Shown: positions 1 through 6,567, counted from the stretch's first letter. The stretch: 6,571 nucleotides of DNA from an uncultured Eubacteriales bacterium (GCA_902796115.1 CADBNX010000081.1:1-6571); one strand, 5' to 3'. The notes: generated from the sequence alone by a model not told the origin. Numbers and translations are program-made.

Positions 1-52
1 GAAACTGCCAGCGCGGGGCGACGTGAAACAGATCAAGATGCGTGATTTTCAT
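1..52 (-). CDS. Enolase-superfamily sugar-acid dehydratase (galactonate dehydratase-like), N-terminal fragment
   Basis: Only the first 17 codons lie in the window; the gene continues past the left edge. Reading from the ATG at 52-50 gives MKITHLDLFHVAPRWQF. This closely resembles the conserved beginning of galactonate dehydratase (DgoD) and related mandelate racemase/muconate-lactonising-type proteins, which start with MKIT, a hydrophobic strand, PRW and F, followed by a TDEG..GWGE stretch that would lie outside this window. These enzymes dehydrate aldonic acids to 2-keto-3-deoxy acids with Mg2+ in the cytoplasm. The start is supported by a GGGAGG Shine-Dalgarno site at 67-62, nine bases upstream. 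The gene follows the six-hairpin gene by 177 bases on the same strand. The substrate (galactonate, fuconate, rhamnonate, mannonate or other) cannot be told from 17 residues, and a different protein with a similar start is possible. Confidence 0.72.
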   Translation of the reverse strand, partial: MKITHLDLFHVAPRWQF

Positions 53-61
53 GGCAGCAAA

Positions 62-67
62 CCTCCC
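62..67 (-). promoter_or_regulatory. Ribosome binding site of the dehydratase-like gene
   Basis: GGGAGG reads on the minus strand with a nine-base spacer to the ATG at 52. It is the main evidence, with the protein motif, that a real gene starts so close to the window edge. Confidence 0.7.
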
Positions 68-104
68 GACGTTCCGGACCATGGACGTGACGTGTGTGCT
101 GTTT

Positions 105-162
105 CGGGGATTCAGGCCTGAGGTTAATTCCCCGATGTTACGAAAAATCCGATTTTGGGGAA
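105..162 (-). promoter_or_regulatory. Leader with mutually exclusive GC stems before the dehydratase-like gene
   Basis: In the 177-base spacer, on the minus strand, three blocks occur in order: TTCCCC (162-157), GGGGAA (133-128) and TCCCCG (110-105). The middle block can pair with either flank. With the upstream block, the intervening AAAAT/ATTTT arms (three-base loop) extend the helix, leaving about ten bases unpaired on one side. With the downstream block it forms CGGGG/CCCCG plus AUU/AAU around a single bulged A, with an uninterrupted 10-bp palindrome (112-121) falling mostly in the loop. No run of T follows either stem, so this is not a standard intrinsic terminator. It may be a leader structure controlling the dehydratase-like gene, an mRNA-stabilising hairpin at the end of the hydrolase operon, or chance. 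I see no convincing promoter hexamers in the spacer. Confidence 0.3.
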
Positions 163-229
163 CAGAAAAATCATCAGCTTTTCAAATCTGTGATCGGTAC
201 GATATATACACCGTCTTCCCGTTGATTTC

Positions 230-1945
230 TTACGCGTCCGCCAGATGGCAGGTGATCTGCCAGACACGGTTTATCTTCCAGGAACGGGCGTCCCGTCCCT
301 GCGGTTCGGTGCGCAGGGTAAAATCCGCGTACGCGGAATCACCCATCCGGTTTTCCCGGTATTCCGCGGGACGGCCGTCCGCAGTGACGCCGGCGCATTT
401 TTTGCCCGCGGGCAGCAGGACATGGCAGCGGATTTCCTCCGAAGGCGCGCACAGCCGGAACCACAGGCTGTTTTCCTTTCGGATGAAATACAGATCGATC
501 AGGATTTTTGAAAGCTCGCAGCCCGTAAAATACCGCAGTTCCCGGTAATCCGTCACAACCCAGCGGGGAGAGAAGCCAAGGATCCTGTACTGCACATCCA
601 GATCCTCAATGCCGGCCAGTCCTTCGTCGATGGCGGAAAGCACGGCCGCCGCGCCCCATCCGCTGGGGCCGCCGCCCAGGTTCGCGCCGGTCCGCGGATC
701 GTACAGGAAGTATAATCCGCCGTCCCGCCGGATCAGTTTCTCCATCCGCTGCAGGATATCCCAGCCGTATGCTTCCATGCCGTTCCTGAAAGCCGCCGCG
801 GCCAGTTCACCGCCCGCGTAGGAGGCGATGCCGCCGTTGACATAGGTTCCGGCAGCGTGGCCGCTGAAATCCCGATAGGGCGGATCAACGGAAAACCATT
901 CCGCAAATGCGGACGTTGTCTGAAGCCTGCGGCGGTATTCGTGCAGGATCGCGCAGCTCTGTTCGGGGGTGGTGACGCCCCGGTTGATATCGTAGGCGTT
1001 GGACAGCGAAAGGCGGGAAGATTCCAGATGGTCGGCGCCGGCGTGATTCAGGTGGAGCTGATGAATGAAAAAACGGCCGTTCCAGAGGTATCTGAACATG
1101 TTTTCCCGGATCATATCCGCGCGCCGGTTCCATGCTTCGGCCTTCTCCGGGTCACCGAAGCGCCCGCGCAGCCACGCCAGCTGCCGCATGGCCTGATAAA
1201 CACCGGAATTGTCGCCGTGCATGACGGACATGGGCGTGTCCGGTTCGATCCTGCGGTTGTCCCCGCTTCTGCCGAAAGTGAAATCCCAGGTATCGATGGT
1301 GAAGGGACGTTTTACCAGGCCGTGCTCCTCATCCCAGCGGTCGGGATCATGGGTCAGGTAATCGATGCCTTTTTCCAGTTTGGGAAGAATGGAGCATATC
1401 CATGCGTCGTCACCGGTGACCCGGTAAATACGCACGGCGCCTTCCACCATCAGGTATTCGATGTCGGCTTCGATTTCCAGCCTGACAGCCGCTGCGTGGT
1501 CCATGGGGAACCGGCGGGCGAACTTCGGCGTTACGAAGCGCCAGTGCGGGTCGTCAAGCTGCTTGATCAGTTCAAAGTACCAGCCTTCCGGGGACTGATG
1601 ATCCAGGAAAAACTGATAAAAGCCGGTGAGGTCATGCTCCCAGTGCATGAAGCCTTTCATTTCATGCACATGATCCCGGATCCAGTTGATGGAGGCCATC
1701 ATCACCCGACCGTCGACGAACAGCAGCCGGCGGTCTTCCAGGATGGTCTTCCGCAGGGAAAAAATCATCTGACCCAACCGGGAATCCGAGAGGGACATCA
1801 TCGCGGGAAAGCCGGATTCCACCATGTTATAGGTCCCCGTTGCGTGGTTGGGCAGCGCTGGGACAAAAGGATCTGAATCCGCAGGCGTATTTTCGGGTTT
1901 GGCCGTTGTCTCCGCCGGCGCGGAACGGGAGGAAAAAGTCGTCAT
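230..1945 (-). CDS. Six-hairpin ((alpha/alpha)6-barrel) glycoside hydrolase-like protein, family unassigned
   Basis: A 571-residue protein, probably a cytoplasmic glycosidase acting late in oligosaccharide breakdown; substrate unknown. Residues 5-27 are a polar Ser/Thr/Ala/Pro-rich linker, not a signal peptide. Residues of about 55-445 look like an (alpha/alpha)6 toroid: amphipathic helices alternate with conserved-looking loops, including WIRDH (88-92), TIDTWDFTFG (216-225), HGDNSG (243-248), YVNGGI (368-373) with GGE (378-380), and GGPSGWGAA (424-432). The last pattern, followed by an LGFSPR segment (456-461), recalls clan-GH-L/M-like and GH78/GH63-type barrels. From about 465 a C-terminal beta-sandwich follows, with an LPAGKK..GVTADGRP stretch typical of such domains. 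Acidic candidates for catalysis are Asp91, Asp218, Asp221, Asp245 and Glu379; I cannot choose between them. The ATG at 1945 is preferred because GGGAAG lies eight bases upstream and it starts 22 bases after the GH18 stop. An in-frame GTG at 1978 would add 11 residues and overlap GH18. Last hydrolase of the operon. Confidence 0.72.
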   Translation of the reverse strand: MTTFSSRSAPAETTAKPENTPADSDPFVPALPNHATGTYNMVESGFPAMMSLSDSRLGQMIFSLRKTILEDRRLLFVDGRVMMASINWIRDHVHEMKGFMHWEHDLTGFYQFFLDHQSPEGWYFELIKQLDDPHWRFVTPKFARRFPMDHAAAVRLEIEADIEYLMVEGAVRIYRVTGDDAWICSILPKLEKGIDYLTHDPDRWDEEHGLVKRPFTIDTWDFTFGRSGDNRRIEPDTPMSVMHGDNSGVYQAMRQLAWLRGRFGDPEKAEAWNRRADMIRENMFRYLWNGRFFIHQLHLNHAGADHLESSRLSLSNAYDINRGVTTPEQSCAILHEYRRRLQTTSAFAEWFSVDPPYRDFSGHAAGTYVNGGIASYAGGELAAAAFRNGMEAYGWDILQRMEKLIRRDGGLYFLYDPRTGANLGGGPSGWGAAAVLSAIDEGLAGIEDLDVQYRILGFSPRWVVTDYRELRYFTGCELSKILIDLYFIRKENSLWFRLCAPSEEIRCHVLLPAGKKCAGVTADGRPAEYRENRMGDSAYADFTLRTEPQGRDARSWKINRVWQITCHLADA

Positions 1946-1967
1946 ACGATATGCTTCCCGCGCTTCC

Positions 1968-2978
1968 TCATTTCTCACGCATCGCGCCGCTCATGGCGCG
2001 GAGCAGCTTCCGGGAGGGGTCGCTGCCGTGATCCCAGTACATGATGCCCAGCAGGTTTTCTTTTTTGAGCCATTCGCATTTGCAGCGGATGGATTCGGGA
2101 TCGTCATAGCTGATCAGGCTGCTGCCGTTGAACAGGAAGGGCGCTTTCGCGTCGTCGTCCCAGTAGCGGGTGAAGCCGTTTTTGTTGATGAATTCTTCCT
2201 CAAGCTTCGTATAGCCCGGCCCGTACTGGCCGACGGTCCCGCTCATCCGGAACAGGCCGTGGTTTTCGTTTGGCAGGCCGTCCCAGCGGCGCGAATAGAA
2301 GGCGGCGCCGATCACGGTCTTTTCCCGCGGCACACCGGCTGCAAGGTAGGCTTTGACGCTCGCGTCCGCGCTGCCGTTGAGGCGGTCGCCCGGGCTGGTG
2401 AAGAGCCCGGTGTGGTGCCCCGCTTCCTTCTGGAAGCCGCTGCGGATGTCGTAGGTCATGATCTGCACCCAGTCGCAGATTCGGGCTACCTTCTCCATTT
2501 CGGTATCCCGGATGAAATAGCTGCCCGCGCCGGCCGCGATGGAGACGACGCGGTCTGCGCCCAGCGCGTCCCGGAGGGCCTGCAGCAGGTGCGTGAAGTT
2601 TTCCCGGTCGGAGGGATCCGCGTCGATGCCGGCCGAATCATTGCAGGGGTATTCCCAGTCGATGTCGATGCCGTCAAGCCGGTACATGTCCGCGATTTCG
2701 CGGCAGGAAGCGGCAAAGGCGCGCCTGCCTTCCTCCGTGCGGCTCATCAGGGAAAAACCGCCCGCGCCCCAGCCGCCGACGGAAAGGATGAATTTCAGCT
2801 TCGGATTCCACGCGCGGATGCGGGGAAGATCTCCGATGTGCTTCATTTCACGCATGTCAAGCCGCTTTCCGTTCACTTTCCCGAAGGCCAGGTTGATGCA
2901 GTCGAGCATGTTCGCGTCTTCTTCCGTTACCCCCGGAAGATCGTGATCGCACACGTAGCCAAGGATCAGATGTTTCAT
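1968..2978 (-). CDS. GH18 family glycosidase (chitinase/endo-beta-N-acetylglucosaminidase-like), single domain
   Basis: A 336-residue protein consisting of one GH18 TIM barrel. It begins with strand 1 (KHLILGYVCD), has the strand-3 motif SVGGWG (66-71), the hallmark catalytic motif DGIDIDWEYP (102-111) with Glu109 as the proton donor and Asp105/Asp107 in the DxxDxDxE pattern, MTYD (174-177) on strand 6, and a closing GIMYWDHGSD (311-320) on strand 8. GH18 enzymes use substrate-assisted catalysis through an N-acetyl group, so the substrate should carry beta-linked GlcNAc (chitin oligosaccharide, chitobiose core of N-glycans, or peptidoglycan-type glycan). There is no signal peptide, carbohydrate-binding module or lysin motif, so an intracellular oligosaccharide is likelier than polymeric chitin. 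The start is fixed by an AGGAGG site and by a 4-base ATGA overlap with the upstream GH3 stop. Exact specificity is not deducible; an inactive GH18-like binding protein is unlikely because the catalytic residues are intact. Confidence 0.93.
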   Translation of the reverse strand: MKHLILGYVCDHDLPGVTEEDANMLDCINLAFGKVNGKRLDMREMKHIGDLPRIRAWNPKLKFILSVGGWGAGGFSLMSRTEEGRRAFAASCREIADMYRLDGIDIDWEYPCNDSAGIDADPSDRENFTHLLQALRDALGADRVVSIAAGAGSYFIRDTEMEKVARICDWVQIMTYDIRSGFQKEAGHHTGLFTSPGDRLNGSADASVKAYLAAGVPREKTVIGAAFYSRRWDGLPNENHGLFRMSGTVGQYGPGYTKLEEEFINKNGFTRYWDDDAKAPFLFNGSSLISYDDPESIRCKCEWLKKENLLGIMYWDHGSDPSRKLLRAMSGAMREK

Positions 2979-5107
2979 GATGATTCCTCCTCCGATGATA
3001 AATCCGTATGCCATATTTCTCCGCTTCCGTCGCGGACGGTCAGGAAAAGGCAGCCCGCGAGGGACGGCAGGGGAAGCGTGACGGAAACACATTCCCCGCT
3101 TTCGGCAAAAACCTTGCGGAACGCGATGAGCGATTTTTCACGCGGCACACTGACACCGTCGCGTATCCTCGCGTAAACCTGGATGACGGTGCCGGCGCGC
3201 ATCGCGCCGGTATTGCGTACGGAAAGCGTGAGCCCCTGCGGCGTCAGATGAAAAGAATCGTACGCAAAAACGGCATAGCCAAGCCCCCATCCGAAAGGAT
3301 AGAGCGGTCCGTCCTCCGCGTCCGCGTAGTGCATGACGCGCCATGCCGAGCGCTGGTTGTACACCGCGGGAAGCTGCGCCGCGCTGCGCGGCAGGGATAC
3401 GGGAAGGCAGCCCGAAGGGGAGATGCGCCCGTACAGGATTTCCGCGATGGCCGTGCCCCCCCAGGGTCCCGGATAGAACGCGTACAGCAGGGCGGGAGAA
3501 AGGCGCGCGATTTCCGAAACCGCGTATGCGCGGCCCGCGATGATCACCGTAACAAACGGGATCCCCTTGCGGGACAGGGCGTATATGAGTTCCGTCTGCT
3601 CCCTGGGCAGGGACAGGGACGAGCAGTCGATGCCTTCCCCGCAGTCCATGGTGCCGCCGCTGTTTTTCGCCGCGCCGGTTTCCGCAAATTCCGCGCCGCA
3701 GTACCTTGAGGAGGATCCGCCGAGCACGGCGACCGCGCAGTCAAAGCGGTCGGGTGTGATTTCGTCCGCCGAGAAACAGCGGGTGATCCGTGTGCCTTCC
3801 GGGGCGAGCGCGCGCAGTCCGTCCAGCACGGTGCGGGCATTCTCCCTGCGGACAGGCGGCGAATAGTCTCCCAACTGCCGGTAGATATCGTCCGCCGACG
3901 GGCCGATGACCGCGACGCGCCCTGCGTTTCGCAGCGGAAGGACGCCGTCGTTCCTGAGCAGTACGGCGCTTTCTTCGCTCAGGTTCAGACTGGGCTGCGC
4001 CATTTCGGCGGAGGCAAAGACCGTTGGATCGGCTGTTTCCTCCGCGTAGGGGTGCTCAAAGAGTCCGAGCTCCTCCTTCAGGTCCAGTACCCGCGCGACC
4101 GCTTCGTCGATCGCGGCCATGACGGCGCTGTCCCGCGGCGCCGTTTCCGCGAGCGTGGGGAAGGCGGCATCCCATAGACTGACGTCGATGCCGGAAAGCA
4201 GCGCAAGGCGGGCCGCCCCGGGCAGCGTTCCGGTGAGCAGGGTCAGCTGGTCGATCGCGCATCCGTCCGCCATGACGAGCCCCCTGAACCCCATTTCACC
4301 GCGCAGCACCTCCCGGAGCAGCCAGGCGTTTGCGTGGCAGGGGATCCCGTCGATATCGTTATAGGCGGCCATGATTCCCTCGGCCCCCGCGCGTACGGCG
4401 GCGGCTGCCGGCGGAAGATGGATCTCCCGCACCTCCCGCTCCCCGATGGACGCGGAGGAAGCGTTGACGCCCCCCGTGGTCTGCCCCTGGGCGGCAAAGT
4501 GCTTGGCCACGCAGGCGACGGACGCGGAGCGGATGCCGCGGACCGCCGTCTCCGCGAACGACGCGCACAGCAGCGGGTCTTCGCCGTAGCATTCCTCGCT
4601 GCGTCCCCAGCGCGGGTCGCGCTGCACATCCAGCATGGACATGAGAGCCATGCGGCAGCCGACGGAACGCAGCTGCTCGCCGACACGGCGGAACGCGGGC
4701 AGCATCAGTTCGGGGTGGAAAGTGGCCCCGCAGGCCAGGTTGACCGGAAGCAGGAAACCATCCAGGATCTGGCAGCCGTGCGGGGCTTCGTTGGTGAAAA
4801 CGGCCGGGATGCCGAGACGGGTATGCTCCAGCAGATAGCGCTGCAGGACATTCGCGGCCCGTACGGCCTGCCGGCCGACAAGGCCGGTGCGGTAATCCCG
4901 ACCGGACCACGGATCCGCGCGGTGCAGACCGTACACAAACCCGACGGAACCGTATGTCTCCGCCTCCCTGCAAAAGGAACCGGACGGTACGACGGTTCCG
5001 TCCGCCGTGATTTCGTAGGCGTGAAAGCCGTGCAGGTGCTGGTTGAGCTGGCCGATTTTTTCCCTGACCGTCATCAGCGGAAGCAGTTCCGCGGATTTCT
5101 TTCCCAT
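2975..5107 (-). CDS. GH3 family beta-glycosidase (beta-glucosidase/xylosidase-like) with C-terminal Fn3-like domain
   Basis: A 710-residue, full-length three-domain GH3 enzyme that releases a terminal beta-linked sugar by a retaining mechanism. The N-terminal barrel (about 10-350) shows NEAPHG (106-111), DPRWGRSEECYGEDP (164-178), the substrate-binding KHF (202-204) and VMADG (278-282) with Asp281 as the nucleophile. The alpha/beta sandwich domain (about 378-575) begins LLRNDGVLPL and contains GEGIDCSSLSLP (490-501), in which Glu491 aligns by motif with the acid/base of GH3 glucosidases. FGWGLGYAVF (605-614) leads into an Fn3-like domain (about 618-695). This architecture fits beta-glucosidases and beta-xylosidases, not the NagZ type of hexosaminidase, which has KHFPGHG. 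There is no signal peptide. Three cysteines (470, 489, 495) lie around the acid/base loop. The ATG is preceded by AAGGAA overlapping the GH29 stop, 15 bases from that gene; the stop overlaps the GH18 start. Sugar specificity is unresolved. Confidence 0.94.
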   Translation of the reverse strand: MGKKSAELLPLMTVREKIGQLNQHLHGFHAYEITADGTVVPSGSFCREAETYGSVGFVYGLHRADPWSGRDYRTGLVGRQAVRAANVLQRYLLEHTRLGIPAVFTNEAPHGCQILDGFLLPVNLACGATFHPELMLPAFRRVGEQLRSVGCRMALMSMLDVQRDPRWGRSEECYGEDPLLCASFAETAVRGIRSASVACVAKHFAAQGQTTGGVNASSASIGEREVREIHLPPAAAAVRAGAEGIMAAYNDIDGIPCHANAWLLREVLRGEMGFRGLVMADGCAIDQLTLLTGTLPGAARLALLSGIDVSLWDAAFPTLAETAPRDSAVMAAIDEAVARVLDLKEELGLFEHPYAEETADPTVFASAEMAQPSLNLSEESAVLLRNDGVLPLRNAGRVAVIGPSADDIYRQLGDYSPPVRRENARTVLDGLRALAPEGTRITRCFSADEITPDRFDCAVAVLGGSSSRYCGAEFAETGAAKNSGGTMDCGEGIDCSSLSLPREQTELIYALSRKGIPFVTVIIAGRAYAVSEIARLSPALLYAFYPGPWGGTAIAEILYGRISPSGCLPVSLPRSAAQLPAVYNQRSAWRVMHYADAEDGPLYPFGWGLGYAVFAYDSFHLTPQGLTLSVRNTGAMRAGTVIQVYARIRDGVSVPREKSLIAFRKVFAESGECVSVTLPLPSLAGCLFLTVRDGSGEIWHTDLSSEEESS
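2986..2991 (-). promoter_or_regulatory. Strong ribosome binding site of the GH18 gene, inside the GH3 coding end
   Basis: AGGAGG with a seven-base spacer to the ATG at 2978, embedded in the last codons of the GH3 gene. It decides the GH18 start against an in-frame Met 38 codons upstream and, with the ATGA overlap, points to coupled translation. Confidence 0.85.
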
Positions 5108-5122
5108 GAGATTTTTCGTTCC

Positions 5123-6478
5123 TTATTTTTCGATGCGCATGGCGAGCGCCAGCGGTGATGTGCCGCGCAGGATTTCCGGGATCTGAACCAGGGCGCCTTC
5201 CGCTGTTCGCGTGAAGTGCATCGGCGCTTCGAGCCCGAGCAGCGTCAGACGGGAGACCGGTCCCGGCCAGGGAATCAGGATTTCCTTCCCCAGGACCTCT
5301 CCTTCCGGAATGCGGCAGAGCGCGTAATGAGTCTCTCCTTTTCTGGTGAAGGCAACGGTGCCTTTTTCATTCGGCTCCGCCATGCGCGTGGCGTATATGG
5401 CTTCTCCGTTGTCGCGCAGCCACGCGCCCAGCGCATCCGCCGCCGCGACCGCCGGCGCGGGCAGCGTGCCGTCCGGCTGCGGCGCGATGTTCAGCGCCAG
5501 GTTGCCTCCGCGGCATACCACGTCGATCAGGAGATGCACCAGCTGCCGCGGCGTTTTATAGCGTTCGTTATAGCGGTAGGAGAACGCGGTGCCGGCCGTA
5601 ACGCAGCTTTCCCACGGCACACGGATCGGACCGGACGGCACGCTCTGCTCCGGGGTGATGTAGTTTTCGTTTTCCCCGCCCACTGTCCGGTCGGCGGTCA
5701 GAAGCCACGGCTGCAGTTTGCGCGCTTCGGCAACGACTTCGCTCAGGCGGATGTCCTGCCCGTTGTCCGGCCGGACCTGGCCGCCGTCCAGCCACAGGAT
5801 ATCGATACGCCCGTAATCGCGCATCAGCTCCATGATCTGGCCGTGCGTAAAGGAAATGAATTTCTCCCACAGTTCCGGGTGGTCTTTGGGCGTGTAGGTG
5901 GGATTGCGCCACGCGCCGACGGGTTTATCCATCCCCTCCGCCCAGTACCAGGGACAGTGCCAGTCGGGCTTGGAAAAATACGCGGCGATCCCGAGACCGC
6001 GCTGCCGGAAGGCGTCAAACACGTCACGGACCAGGTTCGCGTGCCGGTGCGTGTGAAAGGGGCAGTCCGGCGCGGTGGTTTTATAATCCGTATAGGCGGT
6101 GTCAAACAGACAGAAACCGTCGTGGTGCTTGGTGGTGAAAATCAGATATTTAAACCCGTCGCGGGCGGCAATGTCCGCCCAGACCTCCGGACGCACCCGG
6201 ATCGGGTTGAAGCTTTTGTTCAGATCCACATACTGTTTCCGGAAAACGGCGGGATCCTGCTCCCAGTCGATGCCTCCGCGGCTCCATACCGCGTCCTCAT
6301 CGGAAAGCGGCCAGGATTCGCAGATGCCCGGCAGGGTATAGATGCCGAAGTGCATCATCAGCGCCAGCTTCTGATCCTGAAACCATTCGAGCCTTTCCCG
6401 GATCAGCGGATCCGCAGGCACCGTATATTCATCTTCCCGGCTGCAGCCGTGCATACCCTGAATGATCGCGTCTGCCAT
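5123..6478 (-). CDS. GH29 alpha-L-fucosidase
   Basis: A 451-residue protein that should hydrolyse terminal alpha-L-fucose from oligosaccharides with retention. The barrel (about 25-355) carries the family landmarks: LMMHFGIYT (40-48), TTKHHDGFCLFDT (115-127) with the fucose-binding His pair, and ILWLDGG (227-233) with Asp231 as the expected nucleophile. YITPEQ (273-278) contains Glu277, whose distance from the nucleophile resembles the acid/base of the Thermotoga-type enzyme. WESC (289-292) and the closing GGNLALNIAPQPDGTLP (324-340) also fit. A C-terminal beta-sandwich spans about 365-451. AFSYRYNE (298-305) recalls the FGYN-type segment of GH29-A members more than the WGY of others, so a broad-specificity A-type is a weak guess. 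No signal peptide is seen, so action is probably cytoplasmic. The start at 6478 is chosen over an in-frame ATG 28 codons upstream because AGGAGA lies nine bases before it and a promoter lies within the alternative extension. First gene of the operon. Confidence 0.95.
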   Translation of the reverse strand: MADAIIQGMHGCSREDEYTVPADPLIRERLEWFQDQKLALMMHFGIYTLPGICESWPLSDEDAVWSRGGIDWEQDPAVFRKQYVDLNKSFNPIRVRPEVWADIAARDGFKYLIFTTKHHDGFCLFDTAYTDYKTTAPDCPFHTHRHANLVRDVFDAFRQRGLGIAAYFSKPDWHCPWYWAEGMDKPVGAWRNPTYTPKDHPELWEKFISFTHGQIMELMRDYGRIDILWLDGGQVRPDNGQDIRLSEVVAEARKLQPWLLTADRTVGGENENYITPEQSVPSGPIRVPWESCVTAGTAFSYRYNERYKTPRQLVHLLIDVVCRGGNLALNIAPQPDGTLPAPAVAAADALGAWLRDNGEAIYATRMAEPNEKGTVAFTRKGETHYALCRIPEGEVLGKEILIPWPGPVSRLTLLGLEAPMHFTRTAEGALVQIPEILRGTSPLALAMRIEK

Positions 6479-6487
6479 AAACCAATC

Positions 6488-6493
6488 TCTCCT
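6488..6493 (-). promoter_or_regulatory. Ribosome binding site of the GH29 gene
   Basis: AGGAGA on the minus strand, nine bases before the ATG at 6478. It decides the start of the fucosidase, since the upstream in-frame ATGs have no comparable site. Confidence 0.75.
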
Positions 6494-6511
6494 CTCGGCG
6501 GTGATGATGCT

Positions 6512-6540
6512 ATTGTACAGTACTTTCAGCATGAAAACAA
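6512..6540 (-). promoter_or_regulatory. Sigma-70/sigma-A-type promoter of the hydrolase operon
   Basis: On the minus strand, TTGTTT (6540-6535) and TACAAT (6517-6512) are separated by exactly 17 bases. The -10 matches consensus at five of six bases and the -35 at three of six. Transcription would start near 6505, giving a leader of about 26 bases that holds the GH29 ribosome binding site. The GTAC-T-GTAC imperfect dyad overlapping the -10 could be part of an operator, but this is speculative. Confidence 0.6.
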
Positions 6541-6567
6541 GAGCCGGAGCGCGTTTCATCACGGCTC
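6534..6567 (-). terminator. Possible intrinsic terminator of the preceding gene
   Basis: Read on the minus strand, GAGCCG (6567-6562) and CGGCTC (6546-6541) form a perfect six-base-pair stem around a 15-base loop, followed at once by TTGTTTT. This has the form of a rho-independent terminator for a gene lying beyond the right edge. The loop is long and the T-tract is interrupted by a G, so it may be weak. The T-tract doubles as the -35 region of the operon promoter. Confidence 0.4.

Noticed and set aside
112..229. Intrinsic terminator just after the six-hairpin gene
   Set aside because: Weak stems exist on the minus strand, but none is a GC-rich hairpin followed directly by a T-run, so transcription may read into the next gene.
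42..548. Plus-strand open frame of 168 codons covering the spacer at 53-229
   Set aside because: Mostly antisense to the end of the six-hairpin gene and to the start of the dehydratase-like gene; no ribosome binding site of note and no recognisable protein pattern.
857..1876. Long plus-strand open frame (339 codons)
   Set aside because: It lies wholly antisense to the six-hairpin gene. Its predicted protein has no recognisable motif and it is explained by GC-rich third-position bias of the real gene.
1946..1978. GTG start 11 codons upstream for the six-hairpin gene
   Set aside because: Possible, but it has a poorer upstream site than the ATG at 1945. It cannot be excluded because AGGAAG-like bases near the GH18 stop could also support other starts.
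2979..3092. 38-residue N-terminal extension of GH18
   Set aside because: It overlaps the GH3 C-terminus in another frame, is Arg/Pro-rich, and an AGGAGG site sits just before the internal ATG where the barrel starts.
1848..3176. Plus-strand open frame of 442 codons
   Set aside because: Antisense across three real genes with clear catalytic motifs and ribosome binding sites; the product is low-complexity Ala/Val/Gly-rich and shows no domain.
4976..4999. Perfect GGAACCG/CGGTTCC inverted repeat
   Set aside because: It lies within GH3 codons for a TADGTVVPSG-type loop; explained by GC-rich codon choice, with no T-run or other regulatory context.
4334..5158. Plus-strand open frame of 274 codons
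   Set aside because: Antisense to the GH3 gene, with no motif; shadow of its codon bias.
6479..6562. 28-residue N-terminal extension of the GH29 protein
   Set aside because: The extension would place the promoter and the AGGAGA site inside coding sequence. GH29 homology begins after the downstream Met. Its mildly hydrophobic stretch is not a convincing signal peptide.
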